From Crossaster papposus (Eukaryota; Echinodermata; Asteroidea; Velatida; Solasteridae), in the NCBI GenBank assembly GCA_037893245.1, contig JBAIAA010000443.1, positions 1,240,001-1,304,000 of the forward strand: 64,000 nucleotides of DNA, written 5' to 3'. Below, in pieces: positions 48,794-60,986 of this stretch. Position numbers and translations under genes: made by a program. The stretch's first letter is position 1. Every line of letters begins with the position of its first letter. The notes beneath the pieces were generated by a model. The model made no database searches. It was not told the DNA's origin and was given only the letters and a program-made list of their open reading frames with translations.

Positions 48794-49699
48794 TCAGGAC
48801 CCCCTCCCCCCTTCCAAGCTAGTGGGATTAAAGCATGAAGTGGCTTGGTCAAGGGAGCTGGAGGGAATGGGGGTAATGCCTTGGGGCTGGGAGCTCCCAC
48901 CATGTGAGTAAGTGGGTAAATACTCACCCGCAGTGGATGGGCAAGGCTGATTCGAGATGGATTGTGGAAGTTGGCTTGCTGACCTGGGCCAGGGAGCTGA
49001 CGGGAGCAGGCCTCGGGGTCCTTGAAAATCTGTGGCATTAAATGGGAATGCGGCAGCATGGGCACTTGTGTAGACTGGCAGTGGGTAGTGGCACCCGTAG
49101 GGTGTCGAGGGCCCGGCAAAAGTGGCCTCATAAGCCCCAGAAGTGAGGGGCCCGGCCGGCTGACCGCCGTTGGCTGGTAGAGGGATCAAAGCCGCTGGTC
49201 GCGCGGTGGCGGTACTAGTCCCGGAGGCTGTGTTAGCAGCGCACCGGCGGCTGTCCGTGTCATGACTGTGCAAGTTTGCTTCCGGGTTGACCAAAGCTCC
49301 TGGCATAAAAACGGGGTGGCCTGGACGTTCCTGTGTTGCTGAGGAATTCTGTCCAGGGCCCGGGCAGGGGGAGGCATGGGTAGCGTTGCTGGAAGACGTG
49401 GCGTCGGCCGCGCGAGCGACCGAGTAGTTCGGTCTATTCGTGTTGACGGCGACTGAAGTGGCAGGCGCCAGAGGGCGCTGTTCTGTTTCCACGGAGCTGG
49501 AGCTCGAGCCAGAAGGCGCTGCGGTTGTTGTGCAGGGCTGCGCTTGTGGATTCAGCAGTGCCTGTATGGCCCGAGATTGCGCCCGAGTTTGCCTAATTGG
49601 CGAGCGGTCGTCACGTCTTCTGGAGCCCACCTGGTGCTTACGCTTTCGGCCTCTCCCCCTCATAGTTGTGAAGTAGCAGAAATGGTAAATAACCAACAA
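48794..49699 (-). pseudogene. DIRS-like gag-type frame
   Basis: A low-complexity frame of about 300 codons rich in Ser, Thr, Pro and Ala. It starts with a basic segment (MRGRGRKRKHQVGSRRRDDR) and has no zinc knuckle, as is usual for DIRS gag. It sits directly upstream of the RT region on the same strand. The reading frame is long, but its function rests on position only. Confidence 0.5.
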
Positions 49700-49700
49700 A

Positions 49701-50375
49701 ATTTAAATGCTGAAAGTTATTCGTTTTTTCTGACGTTGGAAACGCTCGGCGAGAAAGCAGAAGAGTGATTAGAGCCCGCGAAATCTCCAACGAGTGGGAT
49801 GCACCGAGGCCCCTGATTGGCTGCCGAGGAAGTTATATCCGGACACCCACCACTCACGGCGCAGGACGTATAGTTTACAACTTAGGGAGGGTGCAACAGC
49901 CGTTCTCCCCCCCCCCCCCCCCTGGGCCAAAGGGGGTTGCCCGGAGACAAGCACCGGGAAACCGTATTTTGAATACACCGCAGGGATACACTTCTGAAGA
50001 ATGCACAATCTTGTTTCTGAAGCACTATACAATTTGCTGCTTTCTTACCTTTGTATGTCAATTAGAATGTGTTGCAGCCAATCTTTGCTTAGCCTTTATA
50101 ACACTTAAAGGCTAGGCAGTCTGTGTACATGGAGATCTGTGAACAAAAATGAAAAAAATAATACAAGAGAGAGCATTCAGTACATGTACAGTGTGTAACA
50201 AGTTGTAAAAAATACCAAAGAGGTACATGTACATGTAATATGTAAATGCACATAAGGAACCTTGAGTAATTTAGATTTAACTTTAAAAAGTAGACCAGGC
50301 ATTTCATGTACATCAACATAGGAGGAACATTCTGATCACAAACCCAAGCTCGTTAGCCTGAAATTTTGAAAATTT
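49701..50375. other. noncoding between the DIRS fossil and the repeat arrays
   Basis: Contains a C run at 49,909-49,922 and short CATGTACATGTA patches near 50,224. It may hold the 5' terminal part of the DIRS-like element, but no terminal repeat partner was found. Confidence 0.35.
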
Positions 50376-51100
50376 GCAGATTGGTATTAAAGAATGCGTC
50401 GAAAACTGCGTCGAAGAATGCAGCAGATTTTCTTAAATGCAAAGAATTTGAAGAATGCAATACAAATTTCACAGAAGAATGCGAAAAAGAATACGCCGAA
50501 GAATACAAAAAAAAATTCAAAGAAGAATTCAATGAAATAAGAAAACCAAATTGCAATAATTTGAAGAATGCAAAGAATGTCGAGATTGTGTCAAAGAATG
50601 CGCCCAATGTGCAGATTTTGAAAAATGTGAAGAATGTGTCCTAGAATATGTCCAAGAATGCGTCAAAGAATGCGTCAAAGAATGCAATAATGCAAAAAAG
50701 AATATGAAGAATTACAATTCAAAAATTTACAGAAGTTAACAGAATTTAAAAAATGCACATAATTTGAAGAATGCATCGAAGAATGCGTCAAAGAATGCGT
50801 CAATGAAATAACAAAATATGCATAAAAAATGCAGGGAAGAATGCGAAATATCCTACAAATTCGCTGAGAATTTGAAGAAAAGAATGCACCAATGAAAGCA
50901 CTAAGAATGTATTCAAGAATGCGTCGATTAATGCGCCAACAAATTTGCCAAAGAGTACAAAGAATTCGAAATATTTTAAGAATTTTAGGAAATTTTAAGA
51001 AAACAATTGAAGAATGTAAAGGAGAATTAAAAGAATACTAATTAGAATATAAAAAAGAATGCAAAGAATACGAATAAGAATGAAAAATAAAAGTGTAAAA
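50376..51100 (+). repeat. AAGAATGCG-type degenerate array, left block
   Basis: AT-rich sequence in which AAGAATGC or AAAGAATGCGTC recurs every 9-15 bases (for example 50,391-50,430 and 50,655-50,700), with diverged spacers. Frames read as strings of KNASKN. It abuts the left TIR of the element at 51,100. Confidence 0.85.
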
Positions 51101-51430
51101 AAGGATATAGTACAGCGGATAAGCTCTCATATTATGAAAATTGTGCACTTTTTGAGAAAAGCATGAAATTTCTAGCAGAGTTAGTATACCATAAGGTTTA
51201 TTTTTAGATGTGGAGGGAAGTCAGATTTGACCTCCGAGGACCGTCAGAGGTCAAATCCAAGATTGCGCCAGTCCACCAGGTCTAATGTACAAACACGCGC
51301 TTCATTTTTGAGCCAAACAGTGTAGAAAAACATTTACGGTGCCATTTTCAACTAAATTGGGGATGCCAATTTATTTGGTGATACTTTTGAAATTGCCAGA
51401 ACTCAAGGATATGCATTTAGGTCAAGGTCC

Positions 51431-51768
51431 AGGCCCGTACGCAAGGGGGGTGCGACGGGTGCGTACGCACCCCCCCCCCCCCCCCCCAATTACTAAAAGG
51501 TCCACATTTTCCGGATAAATAATAGTATTTTGATGTAGAAATAACTGTACTGCAGGCACACGAAACATTTTGGTCCCATTTTTGGTCCCATCAGTACAAA
51601 TCGCCCCCCAAATTACCAAAAGGTCCAAATTTTCCGGGGTAAATAATGTTATTTTGATGTAAAAATAACGATACTGGCCACACAATTTTTGGTTTCATTT
51701 TTGGTCCCATCAGTACAAATTCCCCCCCCCCCCCCCCCCCCAATAAAAAAATCCTGCGTATGGGCCTG
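51431..51768. mobile_element. hAT-like MITE nested in the left TIR
   Basis: The ends CAGGCCCGTACGCAAGG and CCTGCGTATGGGCCTG are inverted. Inside are two tandem copies of a unit of about 128 bp, each with a C run, an AAAAGGTCCA..TTTTCCGG segment and TTTGGTCCCATCAGTACAAAT. Removing the insert rejoins sequence matching the right TIR, confirming it as a later insertion. Confidence 0.8.
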
Positions 51769-51879
51769 AGGTCAGGGTCCAAGTACGTCAACAAAGTGAC
51801 ATTTTGAGAAACTTCGCCTCAATTTTGACACTTTCAGATTAATAATTAAAACAAATAAACAGATTAAACTGGATAGGGT

Positions 51880-54702
51880 GGAAGATGTACTGTGCCCACC
51901 AAAGTTGCGTCTTGGACTGTTTACAATAGGAGCTGTTGGCAACAATCCAATCCAAGCTCAGCAACTGCAAAAGATTCCTTCCACGGCACCGGAATCTCGC
52001 TTATGCAGCATCCGTCAAACACACATGGTGAAACTGACTGTAGTGCACCAAGTCAGTGATACCTCTGCCTTCAGCCTACACAATTGTGCCACCAGCTGCC
52101 CTCAAGACAACGGACTTCAGTGCGCCAGCTGTACAAGGTCCCATGAGACCTTCCAACCTGGCTGCTGCAGCTACTACGGAAGATGAGTATGTATGGCTCA
52201 GAAAAGTCATGATGGCTGTTGAAAGGTCTACCATAGATAGCTAAATATCGTGGTCTGCCCACCACGCTGACACACAATGCACAGAGCTGTCGTCCCACCT
52301 GCAGCAATCAACGCAATCACACCTCTGTTTCTTTGTCATCGTCAAGGCTGCAGTTCGGCACTTGAACCCTGGTCAGATTCCTGTCCTTGCTGCTGACCAA
52401 CCACTGTATGCTCTTGCAATAGAAGTCTAGTGAACCTGGCCAGCCACTCACGGAGAGGATCAATACATGTATGTGATCATGTTCGGTGGTCTAGAAATCG
52501 AGATGGCCACGTTGAAGTTGCTGGGAGACTGGTTGGAAGACAGTGGTTTGACGAACGACCTGGTACAGGCCGACATTGCAAGTTCCAGAACAGCAAATTC
52601 ATTTATACATGCCAGCAATGTCACCAAGAACTGCCAAGCACAACAGGTCACAGCTACACGCCTTTATACACTCCTCCAACAAGCTTACAGTAATGACTGC
52701 ACACTGATACTGATGCCATGCAACCAGATAGTCCACCTTTTGAGGAGTGGTGCATACGGCGAGCAAAGGCCAGTGTTCACTTTGACTACTGACTTCAGAC
52801 CCTGTCATTGGAGCTTCTCTTGCTGAGGTACATCAGGTCACTTCGTGAAGGTAACTTCAAGCTGTACGTGGAATCCCTGACGCATATTATGCCTTGGATA
52901 TTCGCCCTAGATCACACGCACTACTCCAGGTGGCTTCCCGTACACATCTGTGACTTGACGACTCTCGCTGAAAAACACCCAGATGTCCTAGCAGAATTAA
53001 AGTCTGGAAATTTCGAGGTGCACAAAACCAGCAACAAATTTTCTGCCATGGCACTTGACCAGTGCCATGAGCAAAACAATGCAATGGTGGGGCTATTGAA
53101 CTGACTTGCAATCCAGGAGCACTCAGACGCTGGATGTTAGCAGGCCCAGAAATTGCCAGGATCACTACAGAGTTTGAAGAACAGGCCATAAAACAAAAGG
53201 ATGGTGCTGGTGACACTGGACACCATCACCATGACCAGCAACCTGGAGTACAAGCAGCATTCCTGAGGGATGTGACAGTGCAGGAAGATATGGGAAATCC
53301 ATTGCTAGAACACAGCCAAGACCTACTAGTCATTGACACAAGCGACATCATGGACACCCAAGTGGCTGAAACGGTGAGAAGGATCGAAACCCTTGGTGAG
53401 GAGCAGTACACGAAGTTTGTGACAGAAAGGCTTGAGCTGCCTGGAATCAGATCTGATCAAAAGCAATAGTGCGCCTCTGGCTGATGCAACTATTCTCGAT
53501 GGTGCAGCTGTGGTTCAAATGCTAAACCCTGGAACATCAAGAACTTTTCAAGAGTACGGGAAAAAGTTTTTGCACTATACATCGCTGCTCAACTCGAGAA
53601 AAGCATCCGCATCGACCTTGTCTGTGATGTATACATACCTGCCAGCCTGAAAGCCTCAACAAGACAAAAAAGGGGAAGGGCACAAGGAAAAGGGTTGCTC
53701 CTTCTACTGTGCTGCCAAAAAACTGGAAGGACTTCCTTCGAGTCAATGAGAACAAAACGGAATTGTTTGCTTTCCTGTCACGCCAAGCTGTTCATCTTCC
53801 TCTAGCACAGGGCAAGGAACTGTATGCAACAGATGGAAGTGGAGTACTCTGCTCTCCTGCCGAGTTGTACTTGGCTCGCCTTGCCCCATGTACGCAAGAA
53901 GAGGCTGACACTCATCTACTTCTGCATGTGGCAGATGCTGTGCAAAAGGGTTGTAAGAAGGTAACCATACGTACCGTTGATACTGATGTGGTGGTACTGA
54001 CTGTGGCGTCTTTCAGCAAGACAGCTCCTGATGAACTGTGAGTTGCCTTTGGTGTCGGTTCAAGCTTTCGGTACATAGCTGTTCACGAAATGGTTGCCAC
54101 AATGAATCCAACACAGTGTCTGAATCTCCCAGTCTTTCACGCCTTTACATGGTGTGACACTGTTTCTGCATTCGCTGGCAGAGGAAAGAAGACTGCCTGG
54201 GAAACTTGGAAGTCATTCCCGGAGGTGAATGATGCTTTTAGTGAACTACATGTACTATGCATGCCAAGTGAGGTCAGTGAAGGATCAATGTTACTGCTAG
54301 AGCGATTTGTGGTGCTGATGTACGACCGAACCAGTGAGAGCATGGACGTGAATGATGCCAGGAAACAGCTCTTCACACAAACGTCTAGAACTCTAGAGAA
54401 CATTCCTCCAACCCAGACAGTAAGTACTCAAGCAGCACACCAAGCGCACTTGCTACCAGGCCAACTGTTGGAACCAGGCATTGGCCAAGGATTCAGAGAT
54501 CAGTGCCAGAGCCATCTGACTGGGGTTGGACCAAGGAAACAACTGGGTGGCAGCTTTTTTGGACCACTCTCCCCGAGGCATCAAAATCGTGCCATGAATT
54601 GATACACTGTAGCTGCAAGAAAGGGTGCACTGGACGCTGCAAGTGTGCCAAAGCTGCACCCAAATGCACTGCACTGTGCATCTGTTCTGGAGACTGTTAG
54701 AT
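51880..54702 (+). pseudogene. orphan-element protein, copy 1 (broken)
   Basis: Collinear pieces of a large protein family that is multicopy in many marine invertebrates but which I cannot name. In order: a TIGAV..N-P-S.. N-terminal segment (about 51,915-52,000); DQPLYALAIE (52,390); MFGGLEIEMATLKLLGDWLE (52,478); DHTHYSRWLPVHI (52,910); a coiled acidic middle (53,230-53,460); EEADTHLLLHVADAVQKGCK and VTIRTVDTDVVVLTVASFSK (53,900-54,020); LPVFHAFTWCDTVSAFAGRG (54,130); and a Cys-rich end, CSCKKGCTGRCKCAKAAPKC (54,614). The T-x-D-T-D-V block resembles the metal-binding acidic core of PIN/FEN-type nucleases; that link is inference. Several breaks interrupt it. Confidence 0.6.
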
Positions 54703-55160
54703 TTTGGGCTGGATAGTCACAGTGGCAGTAATTTTATACATGGGTCTATTATGTTTATTGTATAAAATTATTATTCCTTAAGTGTCCAAATGGAGGCGAA
54801 GTTTTAACAACATTTCACTTTTTTGACGTAATTTGACCTTGACCTTCGCCTAAATGCATATTCTTGAGTTCTGGCGATCTCAAAAATATCACCAAATGAA
54901 TTGGCATCCCCAAATTAATCTGAAATGGCACCTTAAATGTTTGTCCACACTGTTTGGTTCCCAAATTAAGCGCGTTTGAACATTAGACCCGGTGCAGACT
55001 GGCGGCCATTTTGAATTTGACCTCTAACGGTCATCAGAGGTCAAATCTGACTTCCCTCCCCATCTGAAAATAAACCGGTAAAAACTAACTATGCTGGAAA
55101 TTTCATGCTTTTCTCAAAAAGTGCACAATTTTTGTGCTTAGCCGCTGCACTAATAGGAAA

Positions 55161-58100
55161 AATGCGGGGAAAAAAAGAATTAAAATAAGAATGCAAAGAA
55201 TATGCAAAAAAATGCATCCAGAAATGCAAAGAATGCGTGTATAATTGCATCGAATAACGTGTCAAAGATTGTGTCGAGAAATGCATTGGAGACGTCAAAG
55301 ATTGTGTCAAAGAATATCTCGAAGAATACGAAAAAAATGAAAAAGTATAGAAATTCATTTTTTTTTAATAATACAAACATGCATCTAAGAATGCGTCGAA
55401 GAATGCATCTAAAAATGGGTCTAAGATTACATCTAAGAATTTGTCAAAGAATAATTTAAAAAATTTGCTGACAATTTGCGAAGAATGCGTAAAAGAATGT
55501 GTCAAAGAATACCTTAAAGAATATAAAAAATACTAATGTGAGGAGGCCTTCTTAGCTGTTATTGTTATTGTTATTGTTATTGTAAAAGGCGCCATGTTAT
55601 TGTTCAATCCGCTAAACGGTGGCGCCCCTTATTTTAACATAATGTTCATGTAAAAGTTTGATGACCCAATGTCATCCTCAATTTCTCAATCATTAAATAT
55701 TCCAGATTATGTAGGTCGCAAAGATGCCACAGAAACGCTAGGCAGGAGGGGTATGGGACACAAACACACATCGCTGGGCCAAGCTGCACTCATTTACACA
55801 CAGAAAATACATAAGAATGTGTCGCAGGGAAACTTCCGCAGAAAAAGAATGCATCAAAGAATGCGTCGCAGGGAAACGAGAAAGAATGCCAAGAAAAGGA
55901 AAAATTCCCAAAAGAATGCAAAGAATGCAAATAAAAATGCAAATAACAATTGGAATAAGAATGCGAAGAACTCCAAAAGTGTGAAAAAAAATATGGAAAA
56001 TGCGAAAAGAGAATTTGAAGAATGCAAAGAATAAAAATAATTTAAATAAGAATGCGAAGAAAACGCAAAAAAATGCATTGAAGAATGCATCGTAGAATGC
56101 GTCAAAGAATGTGTCAAAGAATACATCAAAGAATACCTCGAAAAATAAGAAAAATACTACAGTTCAACAAATTTAATCTTAACATGCACCGAATAATGCA
56201 CCTAAGATTGCTTAAAAGAATACATGTACGTCAACAAATATAAATTTGAAGAATTTGCAGAAACAATTGAAAAACTCTGAAACGAATTCGCAAAATTGTA
56301 AGGGATTCACAAAATTCAAAGAAAAAAGCATCTTAGAATAAGAATGCGTCGCAATGAAACTTCCGCAAAATGAGAATGCGTCAAAGAATAATAATGCGTC
56401 AATAAATGCGTCTAAGTATAAGGATGCGTCAAATAATGCGTTGAAGAATAAGAATGCGTCGCAGGGAAACCTCTGCGGGATAAGAATGCGTCGCAGGGAA
56501 ACCTCCGCGGGATAAGAATGTGTCGCAGGTAAACCCGCAAAGAATACTAAGATTGTGAATAAGAATGCAAATAAAAATTTGAATAAGAAAGTAAAGAACT
56601 CCCAAGTGTTAAAAAGTATACGAAAAATGCTAAACAGAATTTGAAGAATGTCAAGAATAGAGGAGTTTTTTTTTAAACACGAAGAAAGGGTGGGGGGCAA
56701 ATAATGCATCTATAAATGCGTCGAAAAATACGTCAAAGAATAATTCAAACAATTAGCCCCCCAAAAATACGAAAATTTAAGACGAATTTGCAAAATTCAC
56801 AAAATTCAAAGAATTTGAAGAATTTCGAAGAATGCAAAGAATACATCAAAGAATGCGACAAAGAATGCAAATAATTTGCAAACAAATTTGCAAAAGAATT
56901 TGCAGAAGTACTTGCAGAAGAATTTGCAGAAGAATTTGCAAAATTCACAGAATGCGTCAATGAATGCGTCAACAAATTCACAGATGTAAAGAATTTTAAG
57001 AAAGTTTTGAAGAATGCAAAGAAAAATTCAAAGAATTATAAACAGAATGCAAAGAAGAATGCAAAGAACGTAAAAATTACAAAGAATGCAAATAAAAATG
57101 CAAATAAAAATTGTAATAAGAATGCGAAGAACTCAACATTTTTTTTAAAAGAATATGGAAAATCCGAAAAAGAATTTGAAGTATGAAAAGAATGGGAATA
57201 ATTTAAATACGAATGCGAAGAAAACGCAAAAAAATGCATTGAAGAATGCATCGAAGATCGCATCGTAGAATGCGTCAAAGAATGTGTCAAAGAATACATC
57301 AAAGAATACCTCGAAAAATAAGAAAAATACTACAGTTCAACAAATTTAATCTTAACATGCACCGAATAATGCACCTAAGATTGCTTAAAAGAATACATGT
57401 ACGTCAACAAATATAAATTTGAAGAATTTGCAGAAACAATTGAAAAACTCTGAAACGAATTCGCAAAATTGTAAGGGATTCACAAAATTCAAAGAAAAAA
57501 GCATCTTAGAATAAGAATGCGTCGCAATGAAACTTCCGCAAAATGAGAATGCGTCAAAGAATAATAATGCGTCAATAAATGCGTCTAAGTATAAGGATGC
57601 GTCAAATAATGCGTTGAAGAATAAGAATGCGTCGCAGGGAAACCTCCGCGGGATAAGAATGCGTCGCAGGGAAACCTCCGCGAGATAAGAATGTGTCGCA
57701 GGTAAACCCGCAAAGAATACTAAGATTGTGAATAAGAATGCAAATAAAAATTTGAATAAGAAAGTAAAGAACTCCCAAGTGTTAAAAAGTATACGAAAAA
57801 TGCTAAACAGAATTTAAGGAATGTCAAGAATAGAGGAGTTTTTTTTTAAACGCGAAGAAAGGGTGGGGGGCAAATAATGCATCTATAAATGCGTCGAAAA
57901 ATACGTCAAAGAATAATTCAAACAATTAGCCCCCCAAAAATACGAAAATTTAAGACGAATTTGCAAAATTCACAAAATTCAAAGAATTTGAAGAATTTCG
58001 AAGAATGCAAAGAATACATCAAAGAATGCGACAAAGAATGCAAATAATTTGCAAACAAATTTGCAGAAGTACTTGCAGAAGAATTTGCAGAAGAATTTGC

Positions 58101-59106
58101 AAAATTCACAGAATGCGTCAATGAATGCGTCAACAAATTCACAGATGTAAAGAATTTTAAGAAAGTTTTGAAGAATGCAAAGAAAAATTCGAAGAATTAT
58201 AAACAGAATGCAAAGAAGAATGCAAAGAACGTAAAAATTACAAAGAATGCAAATAAAAATGCAAATACAAATTGTAATAAGAATGCGAAGAACTCAACAT
58301 TTTTAAAAAAGAATATGGAAAATCCAAAAAAGAATTTGAAGTATGAAAAGAATGGGAATAATTTAAATACGAATGCGAAGAATACGCCAACAATGCATCG
58401 AAGAATGCATCAAAGAATGTGTCAAAGAATGTGTCAAAGAATGCGTCAAAGAATGCGTCAAAGAATACCTCGAAAAAAGAAAAAAATACTAAGAATTTGA
58501 AAAATTGAAGTTAAACATGTACCTAATAATGCACCTAAGAATACGTCAAAGAATACGTCAACAAATATAAATTCAAAGAATTTACAGAAACATTTATAAA
58601 ATTCTCAAACGAATTCGCCAAATTTTAAGAATTCACAAAATTCAATGAAGAATGTGTCAAGAATGCTTCGAAGAATAAGAATGCATTGCAGGGAAACTTC
58701 TGCAGAATAAGAATGCGTCAAAGAACGCGTCGAAGAATAAGAATGCGTTGAAGAATGCGTCAAAAAATAAGAATGCGTCGCAGGGAAACCACTGCAGAAT
58801 AAGAATGCGTCAAAGAATGCGTCAAAGAATAAGAATGCGTCGCAGGGAAACCTCTGCAGAATAAGAATGCGTCAAAGAATGCGTCAAAGAATAAGAATGC
58901 GTTACAGGGAAACCTTAGCGGGATAAGAATGCGTCGCAGGGAAACCCGCAAAGAATACTAAGATTGCAAAGACGAATGCAACAAAAAATTTGAATAAGAA
59001 TGTGAAGAACTCAAAAGGGTAAAAAGTATACCAAAAAAGCTAAACAGATTTTGAAGAACGCCAAGAATAGAATAAATTCAAAAAAGAATGCGAAGAATAG
59101 GCATCT
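55161..59106 (+). repeat. AAGAATGCG-type array, central block
   Basis: About 3.9 kb of the same degenerate repeat in the same orientation as the left block. It includes many copies of a longer word, AAGAATGCGTCGCAGGGAAA followed by CCTC(C/T)GCGGGATAAG (56,450-56,530, 57,620-57,710, 58,760-58,940). A GTTATT microsatellite lies at 55,556-55,585. No gene is called; frames on both strands are repeat by-products. Confidence 0.85.
55900..58385 (+). repeat. 1,173-bp tandem duplication within the array
   Basis: GAATAATGCACCTAAGATTG at 56,191 recurs at 57,364, and GGGTGGGGGGCAAATAATGC at 56,688 recurs at 57,861, both 1,173 bp apart. A 12-bp deletion in the later copy reduces the offset to 1,161 beyond 58,050. 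The copies are about 97% identical, far closer than the basic 9-15 bp units, so this is a recent higher-order duplication. Confidence 0.9.
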
Positions 59107-60986
59107 AAAGCGGTGGTCACATCTTACGGTCATAAACGTAATTGAACGTAGTTCATTTGACCGTAGTAGACCGTAGTTACTACGGTCCACACTACGGTCA
59201 AGTAGGGTTAACTACGGTCCACACTACGGTCAATTAGGGTTAACTACGGTCCACACTACGGTCAAGTAGGGTCAACTAGGGTTAACTACGTATATACTAG
59301 GCTCACAGTACGGTATAGGCATTCAAGGTGACTGCAGAAATACCTGTATTTTCAACATGTTGAAACTTTTTGGGCAAACTATGGCCAAATCATGGCTTTC
59401 TTTCTTCGGAACTACGTTCGGAACTACGTTCGGAACTACGTTCGGAACTACGTTCGGAACTACGTTCGGAACTACGTTCGGAACTACGTTCGGAACTACG
59501 TTCGGAACTACGTTCGGAACTACGTTCGGAACTACGTTCGGAACTACGTTCGGAACTACGTTCGGAACTACGTTCGGAACTACGTTCGGAACTACGTTCG
59601 GAACTACGTTCGGAACTACGTTCGGAACTACGTTCGGAACTACGTTCGGAACTACGTTCGGAACTACGTTCGGAACTACGTTCGGAACTACGTTCGGAAC
59701 TACGTTCGGAACTACGTTCGGAACTACGTTCGGAACTACGTTCGGAACTACGTTCGGAACTACGTTCGGAACTACGTTCGGAACTACGTTCGGAACTACG
59801 TTCGGAACTACGTTCGGAACTACGTTCGGAACTACGTTCGGAACTACGTTCGGAACTACGTTCGGAACTACGTTCGGAACTACGTTCGGAACTACGTTCG
59901 GAACTACGTTCGGAACTACGTTCGGAACTACGTTCGGAACTACGTTCGGAACTACGTTCGGAACTACGTTCGGAACTACGTTCGGAACTACGTTCGGAAC
60001 TACGTTCGGAACTACGTTCGGAACTACGTTCGGAACTACGTTCGGAACTACGTTCGGAACTACGTTCGGAACTACGTTCGGAACTACGTTCGGAACTACG
60101 TTCGGAACTACGTTCGGAACTACGTTCGGAACTACGTTCGGAACTACGTTCGGAACTACGTTCGGAACTACGTTCGGAACTACGTTCGGAACTACGTTCG
60201 GAACTACGTTCGGAACTACGTTCGGAACTACGTTCGGAACTACGTTCGGAACTACGTTCGGAACTACGTTCGGAACTACGTTCGGAACTACGTTCGGAAC
60301 TACGTTCGGAACTACGTTCGGAACTACGTTCGGAACTACGTTCGGAACTACGTTCGGAACTACGTTCGGAACTACGTTCCGAACTACGTTCCGAACTACG
60401 TTCCGAACTACGTTCGGAACTACGTTCCGAACTACGTTCCGAACTACGTTCCGAACTACGTTCCGAACTACGTTCGGAACTACGTTCGGAACTACGTTCC
60501 GAACTACGTTCCGAACTACGTTCCGAACTACGTTCCGAACTACGTTCCGAACTACGTTCCGAACTACGTTCCGAACTACGTTCCGAACTACGTTCCGAAC
60601 TACGTTCCGAACTACGTTCCGAACTACGTTCCGAACTACGTTCCGAACTACGTTCCGAACTACGTTCCGAACTACGTTCCGAACTACGTTCCGAACTACG
60701 TTCCGAACTACGTTCCGAACTACGTTCCGAACTACGTTCCGAACTACGTTCCGAACTACGTTCCGAACTACGTTCCGAACTACGTTCCGAACTACGTTCC
60801 GAACTACGTTCCGAACTACGTTCCGAACTACGTTCCGAACTACGTTCCGAACTACGTTCCGAACTACGTTCCGAACTACGTTCCGAACTACGTTCCGAAC
60901 TACGTTTAGAACTACATGTACGTTCAGAACTACGTTCAGAACTACGTTTAACTACGTTCATGACCGTAAGATGTAACCACCGCTTT
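59107..60986. mobile_element. MITE containing an expanded 12-bp minisatellite
   Basis: The ends AAAGCGGTGGTCACATCTTA (59,107) and its inverse (to 60,986) extend as imperfect TIRs of about 45 bp. Inside the left end lie three copies of a 35-bp unit with TACGGTCCACACTACGGTCA (59,195-59,290), then a unique stretch, then the 12-bp array. Without the array the element would be about 380 bp. It sits inside the AAGAATGCG array. Confidence 0.8.
59407..60906 (+). repeat. 12-bp minisatellite, 125 units
   Basis: Exactly 1,500 bp of CGGAACTACGTT. From 60,379 the junction base changes so the unit is CCGAACTACGTT, with only a few returns to the first form before 60,490, after which all units carry the variant. 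Apart from this single position the array is invariant. Because 12 is divisible by three and the unit lacks stops in several registers, long frames open on both strands; none is called as a gene. Confidence 0.95.

Larger units (their letters stand above)
46530..49700 (-). mobile_element. DIRS-like retroelement fossil
   Basis: On the minus strand, a gag-like frame (49,699-48,794), then a second gag/linker region (to about 48,100), then RT and RNase H (47,780-46,580) in the order typical of DIRS-type elements. The tyrosine recombinase expected after RNase H and the terminal repeats were not found. The copy is incomplete and broken in several places. The RT/RNase H words are still highly typical, so its age is moderate. 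Confidence 0.75.
51100..55160 (+). mobile_element. orphan TIR element, copy 1
   Basis: The terminal inverted repeats are long and imperfect: 51,107-51,430 plus 51,770-51,835 on the left, 54,783-55,160 on the right. They share the blocks ATTGTGCACTTTTTGAGAAA, AAGTCAGATTTGACCTC and the stretch around ATTTGGTGATA and AACTTCGCCTC. The internal region encodes one protein family on the + strand, broken in this copy. A hAT-like MITE lies inside the left TIR. Class is not assigned: no DDE transposase or capsid-type gene was recognised. Confidence 0.7.

Noticed and set aside
55669-58500. KN-rich and LTHSLTHS-rich frames in the arrays
   Set aside because: Direct and inverse translations of AAGAATGCG repeats.
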